Assembly: GCA_022826645.1 (NCBI GenBank)
Contig: JAJDUM010000033.1
Span: forward strand, 1-64,000
Origin: Candidatus Poribacteria bacterium
Lineage (GTDB): Bacteria > Poribacteria > WGA-4E > PCPOR2b
DNA length: 64,000 nucleotides
Direction: 5' to 3'
A program made the translations under genes and the position numbers. This document shows, in pieces, positions 6,459 to 14,468 of this stretch; position 1 is the stretch's first letter, and the number at the start of each line of letters is the position of its first letter. The notes under the pieces were generated by a model that worked only from the letters and a program-made list of their open reading frames with translations, did not search any database and was not told the origin of the DNA.

Positions 6459-8273
6459 ATGTCGGAACAAACACCGGAGATACGGTCCATCCTTGCGACA
6501 GATTGTGGGAGCACCACCACGAAAGCGATCCTAATCGAGAAACGGGGAGATGAATACCATCTTGTGGTTCGCGGGGAGGCACCGACGACAGTTGAGGCAC
6601 CGGTCGAGGATGTTACCGCCGGGGTCATCAATGCGATAACGGAGGTCGAGGAGCTTGCTGGACGCAAACTCCTGAAAGACGGCCAGATCCTCAAGCCGCA
6701 GCAGGGGGATGCAGGTACAGATTTATATATCTCGACCAGTAGCGCTGGCGGCGGTTTGCAGATGATGGTCGCAGGTGTTGTGCGGAACCTGACCGCTGAG
6801 AGCGCGGAACGTGCCGCGTTGGGCGCCGGTGCGATTGTCATGGACGTGATCGCTTCCAACGACAAGCGGCTCCCTCACGAGAAGATTGAGCGCATCCGAC
6901 ACCTACGTCCGGATATGGTGCTTCTCTCCGGCGGCATTGACGGTGGGACAACGTCTCACGTTGCGGAGTTAGCGGAGATCATTGAGGCAGCAAATCCCAA
7001 ACCCCGTTTGGGGGTGACTTATGAACTGCCGGTGATCTACGCGGGCAACAAGGACGCGAGCGAAGTCGTCGGTGAGCGACTTGGCGATAAAATGGCGTTG
7101 GAGGTCGTCGATAATCTCCGTCCCGTGCTGGAGCGCGAAAATCTGATGCCGACGCGTCTGAAGATTCAGGATCAGTTTCTGGAACATGTCATGGCGCACG
7201 CTCCCGGTTACAAGAAATTGATCTCTTGGACCGATGCGCCAATTATGCCAACCCCCGGCGCTGTCGGCGCAATTATGCAAACAATTGCCGCGCAGCAGAA
7301 CATCGAAGTGGTCGGCGTAGACATCGGAGGCGCAACAACGGATGTGTTCTCTGTCTTTAAGAATCAGGAAGGTGAAGCCATCTTTAACCGCACGGTGAGC
7401 GCGAATCTGGGGATGAGCTACAGCATCTCCAACGTGCTCGTAGAGGCGGGGATGGAGAACGTTTTGCGGTGGGTGCCTTTTGATATTGATGTTGGTGATC
7501 TCGGAAATCGGATCAAGAACAAAATGATTCGCCCGACGACGATTCCGCAGGCGTTGGAAGAGCTAATTATTGAGGGCGCGATTGCGCGTGAAGCCTTGCG
7601 ATTGGCGTTCGATCAGCACAAGCAGCTTGCAGTCGAACTGCGCGGGGTACAGCAGCAGCGCACCATCTCCGAAGCGTTCTCGCAATCCGAGACCGGTGCG
7701 ACCCTGGTGGATATGCTCTCGCTGGATCTGATTGTTGGGAGCGGCGGCGTGCTTTCCCACGCGCCACGCCGGAGTCAGGCGATGTTGATGATGATTGACG
7801 CGTTCCAGCCAGAAGGGGTGACCCACCTCGCTGTCGATAGTATCTTCATGATGCCCCAACTCGGTGTACTGGCTCAGGTGAACGAAGCGGCGGCGACACA
7901 GGTCTTTGAGCGTGACTGTCTCATCCACTTAGGTACCTGCATCGCGCCGGTTGGAGTTGCCTCTCCCGGCGATGTTGGTGTGACAATCACAGGCGATTTG
8001 ACAGAAACCGTACCGTTCGGTGAATTGCGCCTCTATCTGCTGGGTGTCGGGGAAAAAGCGCGGGTAACAATCCAACCCCAGCGCCGTCTTGACATGGGGG
8101 CTGGACAGGGGCAGTCGGTCGAAGCAGAGGTTGAAGGGGGTGTGGTTGGCTTGGTGGTGGATACGCGCGGTCGGCCCCTTGAGGTCTCTACTGCATCTAC
8201 CGAGCGTGTCGCACTGCTCAAGAAATGGTTTGAAGCGTTGGACGTCTATCCCGAAATAGCCAGATCAGAGTGA
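6459..8273 (+). CDS. GlmL/MutL family ATPase (glutamate mutase L-like, actin-type ATPase fold)
   Basis: The 604-residue protein matches the MutL/GlmL family, named for the protein encoded among clostridial glutamate mutase genes and thought to be a reactivation or chaperone-type ATPase for B12 mutases. Two phosphate-binding segments of the ASKHA fold are visible: ATDCGSTTTKAILIE near residue 12 and VVGVDIGGATTDVFSV near residue 288. A third glycine-rich stretch is LIVGSGGVLSH. ATG 6459 is chosen since GAGGAG lies upstream and the extension to 6438 overlaps the preceding gene. No mutase gene is nearby, so its client protein is unknown. Confidence 0.85.
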   Translation: MSEQTPEIRSILATDCGSTTTKAILIEKRGDEYHLVVRGEAPTTVEAPVEDVTAGVINAITEVEELAGRKLLKDGQILKPQQGDAGTDLYISTSSAGGGLQMMVAGVVRNLTAESAERAALGAGAIVMDVIASNDKRLPHEKIERIRHLRPDMVLLSGGIDGGTTSHVAELAEIIEAANPKPRLGVTYELPVIYAGNKDASEVVGERLGDKMALEVVDNLRPVLERENLMPTRLKIQDQFLEHVMAHAPGYKKLISWTDAPIMPTPGAVGAIMQTIAAQQNIEVVGVDIGGATTDVFSVFKNQEGEAIFNRTVSANLGMSYSISNVLVEAGMENVLRWVPFDIDVGDLGNRIKNKMIRPTTIPQALEELIIEGAIAREALRLAFDQHKQLAVELRGVQQQRTISEAFSQSETGATLVDMLSLDLIVGSGGVLSHAPRRSQAMLMMIDAFQPEGVTHLAVDSIFMMPQLGVLAQVNEAAATQVFERDCLIHLGTCIAPVGVASPGDVGVTITGDLTETVPFGELRLYLLGVGEKARVTIQPQRRLDMGAGQGQSVEAEVEGGVVGLVVDTRGRPLEVSTASTERVALLKKWFEALDVYPEIARSE

Positions 8274-8294
8274 TCAGAATAGGAGAGATTGACG

Positions 8295-9122
8295 ATGCCC
8301 ATTATGGACGCGCTGCCGGATATGAAGCGAGAGCTTAAATTCTTTCCGGTTGAGAATGAAAACCCCAGAAAACTGACAACCGATCAGATTCGTCAGTTTA
8401 ATGAAAAAGGCTACATCTTTCCGTTGGAGGTCTTTACAGAGGAAGAGGTGGAGGCGAACCGAGCGTACTTCGATCGGATTATGGAGATGGCGAAGGAGGC
8501 CGGCTTGAACAGTTATTCAATTAACGGTTGGCATCCCACCTGTCGGGGGATTTATGATCTGGCGCTAGACGACCGCATCCTCGATTATGTGCAGGACCTG
8601 CTCGGCGAAGATCTAATCTGTACGATGACCCACTATTTCAGTAAGGAGCCGGGCGATACGAAACAGGTCGCTTGGCATCAAGATGCCTCCTATTGGCCCC
8701 TGACCCCCAGCAAAGTGGTTACGGTTTGGTTGGCGATTGATGATGCAGATGAAGAAAATAGCGCGATGAAGGTTATTCCCGGATCCCATCTACAGGGACA
8801 GATACCCTTTGAGCACAGTACGGCGGAGGAGGACAATGTCCTCGGACAATCGGTGCATCAGGCGGAGGATTACGGAGAGCTTCCTGTTGCTTTTGAGATG
8901 AAGGCGGGTCAGGTTTCGTTACATACAGATCTGTTACTACACGGATCGGATCCGAACACCTCAAATCGGCGACGTTGCGGTCTTACCCTTCGCTATTTCC
9001 CGCCAGACGTGCGTGGTAGGGATCCGAAACAGGGTTCGGGTATTGTCTGCCGCGGGGGCGACAGCGAGGGTTATTGGCAACACATTCCGAGACCTGAAGG
9101 CGATCAGATCCGACGAACTTAG
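8295..9122 (+). CDS. phytanoyl-CoA dioxygenase (PhyH) family protein
   Basis: A 275-residue Fe(II)/2-oxoglutarate oxygenase. The metal triad is visible: HQD in VAWHQDASYWPL (His128 and Asp130) and the distal His in LLLHGSDPN (about residue 216), followed by the Arg-rich 2-oxoglutarate-binding stretch SNRRRCGLTLRY. Length is normal for the family. ATG 8295 follows AGGAGAG by 7 nt; a TTG six bases earlier is less likely. It lies 21 nt behind the MutL-like gene and may share its transcript. Substrate is unknown; such genes are greatly expanded in Poribacteria-like genomes. Confidence 0.9.
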   Translation: MPIMDALPDMKRELKFFPVENENPRKLTTDQIRQFNEKGYIFPLEVFTEEEVEANRAYFDRIMEMAKEAGLNSYSINGWHPTCRGIYDLALDDRILDYVQDLLGEDLICTMTHYFSKEPGDTKQVAWHQDASYWPLTPSKVVTVWLAIDDADEENSAMKVIPGSHLQGQIPFEHSTAEEDNVLGQSVHQAEDYGELPVAFEMKAGQVSLHTDLLLHGSDPNTSNRRRCGLTLRYFPPDVRGRDPKQGSGIVCRGGDSEGYWQHIPRPEGDQIRRT

Positions 9123-9140
9123 GCTTCGACATAGAAAGAG

Positions 9141-9170
9141 AAACCGAGTTTTTTCTTGAAAACTCGGTTT
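9141..9170 (+). terminator. terminator-like hairpin repeat D, copy 2
   Basis: A perfect 12-bp stem AAACCGAGTTTT/AAAACTCGGTTT with loop TTCTTG, ending in a T-rich tail, 18 nt after the PhyH stop codon. Near-identical copies are at 2691 and 27568. Confidence 0.7.
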
Positions 9171-9807
9171 TTGTTGCAATTTCTTAACGTGAGCGGAGAC
9201 CTTTGTGGTAGATTTTAGAATGACTTAGACACTGCCAACCTACAGCTAACCCCCTAAATCCCGCCCCCGATAAATCGGGATTTCGCTGATGCTCAACTTG
9301 TCAGGGAGACTTTGAATACTGCACGAGGGACAGCGTACTGGTAAATGTCTACTTATTTTTCTAATTCATCACAGTACCGGAGGGGTGACCGGTGCGAATT
9401 GTCTGAATCGCGGATTAACACGGATTTAGGGATTACGCGGATTAAAAAACGGAAGCTAGGCGCAGCGGATGCGCATTTGCTGTTAGCCCCGGAGGGGCGA
9501 CATGTTTATAGAATACCGGAGCCACCATACACAAAAGCCCCAGCGGGGCGACATGTGAGAACGTAAGCGTGATACGTAATACGTAAAGAATCGGAGATAA
9601 GGACGCAAATTAACGCTGATTCACACAGATAGAAGCTGCAAAAGGCAAACATCTGTGAGAGGGGCACCCCCGATGAATCGGAATTCAAAGCAACTTGTCT
9701 TTCCCCCTTATCAGAGGGATTCAGGGGGACTTTGGAAACTTCGCGAAGGTTGGAGTTATTGGTAATGTCCACTTATTTCTCTAATTCACCATAAAAAGGA
9801 GAGAAAC
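9171..9807. repeat. repeat-filled spacer without a gene
   Basis: No convincing gene. The stretch contains repeat F (9206-9238, found again reversed at 19944-19976), a CCCGATAAATCGGG palindrome (about 9268), two copies of a segment ending in TCTACTTATTTTTCTAATTCA (about 9345-9370 and 9765-9790), and two copies of CCCCRGMGGGGCGACATGT (about 9488 and 9540). It also holds ACACGGATTTA-type and TACGTAATACGTAA-type words also seen near 60600. It looks like accumulated small repeats. Confidence 0.6.
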
Positions 9808-10632
9808 ATGCCAGTTTTAAGTGCAGCAGATATAGATTTTTGGGAAGAGAACGGTTACGTCGTTGTTCACGACGCGGTGCCGCCGGAAAACTGTCAGGCA
9901 GCCGAACGTGCCATTTGGGACTTCCTTGAAATGGATACGGACGACCCAGAGACGTGGTATCCAAACCCGCCGCGCCGCGGGATCATGGTCGAGATTTATC
10001 AGCATCAAGCGTTGTGGGACAATCGGCAATACCCCCGTATCCACCAAGCTTTTTCTGAGATTTGGGACACGGAGAAGCTATGGGTCAGCTTTGATCGCGG
10101 CAGTCTGAACCCGCCGGAGCGAGCGGATTTTAAATTCCCAGGTCCCCACCTCCATTGGGATATGTCACTGGATGGGCCCGTTGATGGACTCAAGGTACAA
10201 GGGGTGTTATACCTGACCGATACGCCTGCCAATCAGGGCGCATTTACCTGTATACCGGGATTCCACCATAAACTGGAGAATTGGCTCAACGATCTTCCAG
10301 AGGATGCGGATCCACGGCGGCTTATCAAGGAGAGAGGTGCCGATGCCGTGCCGGTTGCGGGCAAAGCGGGGGATCTGGTTATCTGGCACAGTGCCCTGCC
10401 ACACGGCAGCAGCCCGAACAGCGGCGATCGTCCTCGCATAGTGCAGTATATCACCATGTCGCCTGCTCCGAAGGACAATGAAGAAGGGCGTCAGAAACGG
10501 ATTAACGGATGGCGGGAGCGGTTGACAGGGCTGGGCAAGGAGGAGAAGGAGAAGGAACACCTCCAGGGCAGGACAGCGGAATTGACTCCGTTAGGACGAA
10601 AACTTTTGGGGTTAGATTCTTGGGAAGATTAG
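9808..10632 (+). CDS. phytanoyl-CoA dioxygenase (PhyH) family protein
   Basis: A 274-residue Fe(II)/2-oxoglutarate oxygenase. The first two metal ligands are in HLHWDM (His116, Asp118) and the distal His is in ALPHGSSPN (His199), followed by GDRPRIVQY with the Arg expected to bind 2-oxoglutarate. AAAAGGAGAG precedes the ATG. It is only distantly similar to the PhyH gene at 8295, so it is not a recent tandem duplicate. The C-terminal 50 residues are highly charged (KEEKEKEHLQGR) and may be an appendage. Substrate unknown. Confidence 0.9.
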   Translation: MPVLSAADIDFWEENGYVVVHDAVPPENCQAAERAIWDFLEMDTDDPETWYPNPPRRGIMVEIYQHQALWDNRQYPRIHQAFSEIWDTEKLWVSFDRGSLNPPERADFKFPGPHLHWDMSLDGPVDGLKVQGVLYLTDTPANQGAFTCIPGFHHKLENWLNDLPEDADPRRLIKERGADAVPVAGKAGDLVIWHSALPHGSSPNSGDRPRIVQYITMSPAPKDNEEGRQKRINGWRERLTGLGKEEKEKEHLQGRTAELTPLGRKLLGLDSWED

Positions 10633-10654
10633 GAGCTAAGTTGGGCCAATCACC

Positions 10655-10724
10655 GCTCGCAGTGGATTGACAAATCCACTGCATATCTGTGCACGCGGCT
10701 TGGATATGTCTATCCAAGCCGAGC
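10655..10724. repeat. three-way-junction repeat family C, copy 1 (reverse orientation)
   Basis: The closing stem GCTC/GAGC (10655-10658, 10721-10724) encloses two perfect 10-bp hairpins: GCAGTGGATT/AATCCACTGC with loop GACA (10659-10682) and GGCTTGGATA/TATCCAAGCC with loop TGTC (10697-10720). The two loops are complementary. Forward copies are at 46507 and 51927. Confidence 0.75.
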
Positions 10725-10780
10725 AGAGCTATTGAGTTGTTAGTACTATATTAGAGTGATATAGGGTGCAAAATACCCCA

Positions 10781-10860
10781 ATTTTCGATAGGTAGCAACT
10801 TAGGTTATCTTATTTTCGATAATTTTCGATAGGTAGCAACTTAGGTTATCTTATTTTCGA
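10781..10860. repeat. 41-bp tandem duplication in the upstream region of a Gfo/Idh gene
   Basis: Two copies of a 41-bp unit beginning ATTTTCGATAGGTAGCAACT (starts 10781 and 10822), with the second copy losing its last bases. It ends 22 nt before the next start codon and contains TAGCAACTTAGGTTA, a word related to TAGCAACTTGCGTTA at 124 and 52051. It may add promoter or operator sites, or be remains of a repeat end. Confidence 0.7.
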
Positions 10861-10882
10861 TTGCAATTTACGGAGGATTATC

Positions 10883-11923
10883 ATGTATAAATGTGCATTT
10901 TTGGGTTGTGGCGGACGGGCGCGTGCCCATGCTCACGCGTACGAACATATCCAACGTGGCGAAATTGTCGCACTCTGCGATATGAACGAGGAGCTGCTGA
11001 ATAGCTTCGGTGATGATTTTGGAATCGAAAAGCGGTACACGGACATCCATGAGATGTTGGATAGAGAACGTCCCGATCTACTGCATATCGTGACCGCGCC
11101 GGTGCTACGCGGTTCGAACGAGTTAATCCGCTACCCGCTGATGAATATCGCATCGGAACACGAAGTACCTGCCGCGATCGTTGAAAAGCCGATTGCAGTG
11201 ATGGGGGAAGATTGGCGTCAACTGAGCGACCTTTGCCAGAATACGAAGACCAAATTTGCGGTGAACACGCAGCTCAATTTTCATCCACCGAATCTGAAAT
11301 TGAAGGCAGATGTCGCCGCCGGATCGATTGGGGACCTCGACTTTATCGATGCCAGTGCCCGTTCAACGCCGATTGATCAGGGACCCCATGTGCTGCAACT
11401 GGTCTCCTCGTACATCGACAATTCACGTCCGGTCAAGGTTTTCGGTCAGGTTGCAGGCGGGGAACATCTGGATACCGCCCAACCGTCGCCCGACCATGCG
11501 ACAGCGTCGATTACGTATGCCAATGGGGTTCGCGCACTGGTCACATTTGGTACCAAAGGCTCACCCGAAATTAGCGATCATGAATCGGTGTTCCAGCACA
11601 AACGGGTCCGTGTTTTTGGGAAGCGTGGGTTTGTCCATTGGTGGATGTACGGATGGGAGCGAAACACACCGGGGGACGGCTATAGTCGCGGGGAACACGA
11701 GTACGGCGAGCAGGACCTCTTGGGTCAAGCGGGACTAACCAACGCGATACTTGATTGGCTTGATGATGACGAGAAGGTACATCCGACCCACCTGGAACAG
11801 TCGCTTGCGGAGTTTAATGCCATTTTGGGTATCTATCACAGTGCCTTGACGCACGAACCTATTGATCTTCCCTTTGACCCGCCCGATGGGTTGATTGAAT
11901 CTCTCAAAGGGTTGCTGCTGTGA
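10883..11923 (+). CDS. Gfo/Idh/MocA family oxidoreductase
   Basis: A 346-residue NAD(P)-dependent sugar or inositol dehydrogenase-type protein. The Rossmann motif is GCGGRARAHAHAY near the N-terminus, and the family EKP motif is in AAIVEKPIAV (about residue 95). The C-terminal alpha/beta domain carries STPIDQGPHVLQL, where the usual DxxxH pair is kept. GGAGG precedes the ATG. It follows a repeat-rich spacer rather than another gene, so it is probably a single transcription unit. Substrate unknown. Confidence 0.9.
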   Translation: MYKCAFLGCGGRARAHAHAYEHIQRGEIVALCDMNEELLNSFGDDFGIEKRYTDIHEMLDRERPDLLHIVTAPVLRGSNELIRYPLMNIASEHEVPAAIVEKPIAVMGEDWRQLSDLCQNTKTKFAVNTQLNFHPPNLKLKADVAAGSIGDLDFIDASARSTPIDQGPHVLQLVSSYIDNSRPVKVFGQVAGGEHLDTAQPSPDHATASITYANGVRALVTFGTKGSPEISDHESVFQHKRVRVFGKRGFVHWWMYGWERNTPGDGYSRGEHEYGEQDLLGQAGLTNAILDWLDDDEKVHPTHLEQSLAEFNAILGIYHSALTHEPIDLPFDPPDGLIESLKGLLL

Positions 11924-11947
11924 AATCAACTTCCTTCCAACCCGGTA

Positions 11948-12096
11948 GGTGCGGTTTCCAACCGCACCGGTGCCGACTTGTCGAGCATCTCCCAATTCAT
12001 CGGGGCGGGGCATCCCCGATAAATCGGGATTTTCAACTTGCCCCGCCGTATCCTTGACCGGGAGATCGAAGCTATGGGAGAATTAAATGCCCCTAA
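11948..12096. repeat. hairpin-rich repeat (module B, copy 1)
   Basis: A perfect 9-bp hairpin GGTGCGGTT/AACCGCACC with a TCC loop (11948-11968) is followed by GGCGGGGCATCCCCGAT and CCGATAAATCGG palindromes. The last 60 bp (ACTTGCCCCGCCGTA...GGAGAATTAAATG) recurs at 50398-50455. It is non-coding spacer between the Gfo/Idh gene and the HicB-like gene. Confidence 0.65.
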
Positions 12097-12109
12097 TAAG
12101 ATATGAAAT

Positions 12110-12322
12110 ATGACAGCACTTGAATATCCGTTTATTAAGAGCGTATTGCCAGAAGCAAAGGGCGGCGGATATTTAATTGAATATCCTGACCTACCGGGCT
12201 GTATATCCGATGGGAAAACAATTCAAGAAGCGATAGAAAATGGCAGGGATGCAGTACGGTCTTGGATGGAGACAGCAAGAGCACATGGAGATGAAATTCC
12301 TGCGCCGGGTTCATCAACCTAA
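12110..12322 (+). CDS. HicB-like antitoxin-type protein
   Basis: A 70-residue protein with the HicB_N-type fold signature GGGYLIEYPDLPGCISDGKT followed by a helix (IQEAIENGRDAVRSWMETA). HicB proteins neutralise HicA mRNA-cleaving toxins, but no HicA gene is seen on either side and the protein ends without an obvious DNA-binding domain. It is therefore an orphan, as is frequent for this family. No good ribosome-binding site precedes the ATG. It is the first gene before the vWA/PP2C/kinase set, 79 nt upstream, and a functional link is not shown. Confidence 0.75.
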   Translation: MTALEYPFIKSVLPEAKGGGYLIEYPDLPGCISDGKTIQEAIENGRDAVRSWMETARAHGDEIPAPGSST

Positions 12323-12401
12323 ACTTGAGGTAGATTTACTTAGTGTTGTTGCGAATTTGTATATAAGCTGAAACTGTATTAACAGAAATAGGAGGTTTGG
12401 A

Positions 12402-13223
12402 ATGGCTTACAGTAACGTTCCTATCGGAACATCTAACCCCGGTTGCATTGTCATCTTAGTCGATCAATCTTGGTCAATGAGCGAGGACTACGGAACTGGA
12501 ACGAAGGCAGAGGTAGCCGCTCTTGCCGTGAATCATATCCTTGAGGCACTCGTCCTCGCTTGCCGGGCTGGAGAGGCGATAAGGGATCGGTGTCACGTCT
12601 CTGTTATTGGTTATGGAGAGCGGGTTGAATGCGTTGTTAACGGTATGATATCAGAGGTCTCCTCATCACTTGTTGAAGTCAAAAAAATCAAAAAGTCCAT
12701 ACCGAATGGGGCAGGTGGACTTGTTGAGGTTGATGTAGATATGCCTATCTGGTTGCAACCGGAGGCCAATAATGGCACCCCAATGCACGAGGCGTTTGAA
12801 CGCGCCGCTGAGATAATCCAACGCTGGTGCGACGATAAACCCGATGGTTTTCCGCCAATCGTTATCAACGTTACAGATGGTGAAGCTAGTGATCTTGATG
12901 CGACAGCAGACGCCGCGAGAAAAGTCATGAATCTGCACACCACAGATGGCAACGTTTTGGTCTTCAACCTTCATATTGCTAATAATAAACATGAAGTGAT
13001 TTTCCCACACAGTACGACTCAATTACTGCCTAATGACTTTTTTGCAGAATTTCTCTTTGATATCTCTAGTGTCTTGCCAGCTCCCTTGCGCGAAGCAGCA
13101 AAAGAACACGGACTACCAGCGGAACCCGATACACGGTGTTATGCGTATAATGCAGGCGAAGCCGCGATGATTAGGATTCTGCATTTTGGATCTACAATAG
13201 GGGGACAACTAGTTCCGGTTTGA
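12402..13223 (+). CDS. vWA domain protein (TerY-like), first gene of a vWA-PP2C-kinase triad
   Basis: A 273-residue cytoplasmic protein with a von Willebrand A domain and an intact MIDAS: DQSWS (DxSxS, residues 21-25), NNGTPMHEAF (the MIDAS Thr) and VTDGEASD (the acidic position). AATAGGAGG precedes the ATG. The next gene, a PP2C-like phosphatase, starts 4 nt after the stop, and a kinase-like gene follows. This three-gene arrangement matches the TerY-P type triad, predicted to be a phosphorylation-based signalling module in which the vWA protein is the adaptor or target. The C-terminal 60 residues have no recognised domain. Confidence 0.85.
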   Translation: MAYSNVPIGTSNPGCIVILVDQSWSMSEDYGTGTKAEVAALAVNHILEALVLACRAGEAIRDRCHVSVIGYGERVECVVNGMISEVSSSLVEVKKIKKSIPNGAGGLVEVDVDMPIWLQPEANNGTPMHEAFERAAEIIQRWCDDKPDGFPPIVINVTDGEASDLDATADAARKVMNLHTTDGNVLVFNLHIANNKHEVIFPHSTTQLLPNDFFAEFLFDISSVLPAPLREAAKEHGLPAEPDTRCYAYNAGEAAMIRILHFGSTIGGQLVPV

Positions 13224-13227
13224 GGAT

Positions 13228-14148
13228 ATGATTAGATTAACAACGAGTTCTTTCATTATTCATAAAGAAGCCGAGAGCCCGGAGGATTGTCAAGATGCGT
13301 GTGCCCAGAATGATGAGAAGCGACGCTATGCGATTGCGGATGGTGTCACCCACTCCTTTTTTCCAAAGGAGTGGGCAGCTCTGCTCGTTAAGCAATTCTG
13401 CGACAATACCGATCTGTCTGTAGCAAAAACAGATTGGCGTGCTTGGATAGCTCCCGTCCAACAAAAATGGTATGAGCAGGTAGAAGAAAAGGTAAACGAG
13501 AGAAACTTATTCTATCTCACAAATTCGTTCAACACCAAAGAACCCGCGGCCTCTACTTTTATTGGCATCGAATTCAATAAAGATAGCGGTGCGTGGGAGG
13601 CTATGATTATAGGTGATAGTTGCCTCTTTCATAAGAGCGATTCTGGGTTTGACAGCTACTTGATAGAGAATTCAGCAAATTTTACGAATTATCCCGAAGT
13701 TTTCGCTAGTTTTGACAAGGACAATCACTCTGAACCGAAATTTATCGATGGTGACACCAACCCCGGTGATACCTTTATCTTAGCAACGGATGCCTTAGCG
13801 AAATGGATCCTTGAGCGTAAGGAAGTTGGGGAATTAGATGCGACTCTTAATGTCCTCAAAGCAATAGAAACGGATGAAAAATTCCACCAATTTGTTCATG
13901 AAGCGCGTCATGACGAAGCCATTCGCCTCGTTAATGACGACGTAACGCTTATGCTAATTTCTGTTGAGGAAGTTCAAAAGTCCGAAGAGCCCGAACTGGA
14001 TGCACTATCGGAAACACAAACTCAAGAACCAAACCAACAGCAACAGGACATCTTGTCGCGTATTCTTTCTTGGGGGATTTTCGTAGCAGTTTTTGCGTTC
14101 TGCATTGGGTTTATCATTCTTCTCCTGATACTATTTGACAAGAAGTAA
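13228..14148 (+). CDS. PP2C-like protein phosphatase with C-terminal membrane anchor
   Basis: A 306-residue protein. PP2C metal-site motifs are present in order: AIADGVTHS (Asp38-Gly39), MIIGDSCLF (about residue 129), ILATDALAKW and the late NDDVTLMLI. The first acidic motif is recognisable in CQDAC. A polar linker rich in Glu and Gln follows, then one transmembrane helix (ILSWGIFVAVFAFCIGFIIL) and a short DKK tail, so the catalytic domain should face the cytoplasm. It starts 4 nt after the vWA gene and is expected to dephosphorylate products of the kinase encoded next. Confidence in the fold is good; the substrate is inferred from context. Confidence 0.8.
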   Translation: MIRLTTSSFIIHKEAESPEDCQDACAQNDEKRRYAIADGVTHSFFPKEWAALLVKQFCDNTDLSVAKTDWRAWIAPVQQKWYEQVEEKVNERNLFYLTNSFNTKEPAASTFIGIEFNKDSGAWEAMIIGDSCLFHKSDSGFDSYLIENSANFTNYPEVFASFDKDNHSEPKFIDGDTNPGDTFILATDALAKWILERKEVGELDATLNVLKAIETDEKFHQFVHEARHDEAIRLVNDDVTLMLISVEEVQKSEEPELDALSETQTQEPNQQQQDILSRILSWGIFVAVFAFCIGFIILLLILFDKK

Positions 14149-14468
14149 CCCGCTCATGTAAAGAATCGGTGGAACAGGAAGCGTAGGTACTTGCGTCCCA
14201 ATGTATCAGGTGGTGCCTCTACCCCTCCCGCGTTCCCGATGAATCCCCGATACATTGGGACAGACGGGATTTCCGCTGTGCTTCAGCTTGTTCTAATTTC
14301 ATCGAAATATTCGGAACGGGATGGGGCTCGGACTCCTCCGATGAGATCGTCCGTTCCGAGACTAGAGGGGTCCACGAGAATCGGGGATGGAAGGGCCTAA
14401 CGGGTGTCTCGCTTTGCACTTTCTTTTGACATTAGCAAAATAGCCAAATCATAAAACTGGAGTAGTTC
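14149..14468. repeat. hairpin-containing spacer without a gene
   Basis: There is no supported gene. Two perfect inverted repeats are visible: GTCCCAATGTATC (14195-14207) with GATACATTGGGAC (14249-14261), and TCGGAACGG (14311-14319) with CCGTTCCGA (14351-14359). The second could terminate the phosphatase transcript, or both may be parts of dispersed repeats. The kinase ribosome-binding site (CTGGAG) follows. Confidence 0.5.

Noticed and set aside
9345-9566. 73-codon open frame in the spacer after the first PhyH gene
   Set aside because: It lies wholly in repeat words (GGGGCGACATGT and others), has no ribosome-binding site and looks like no protein family.
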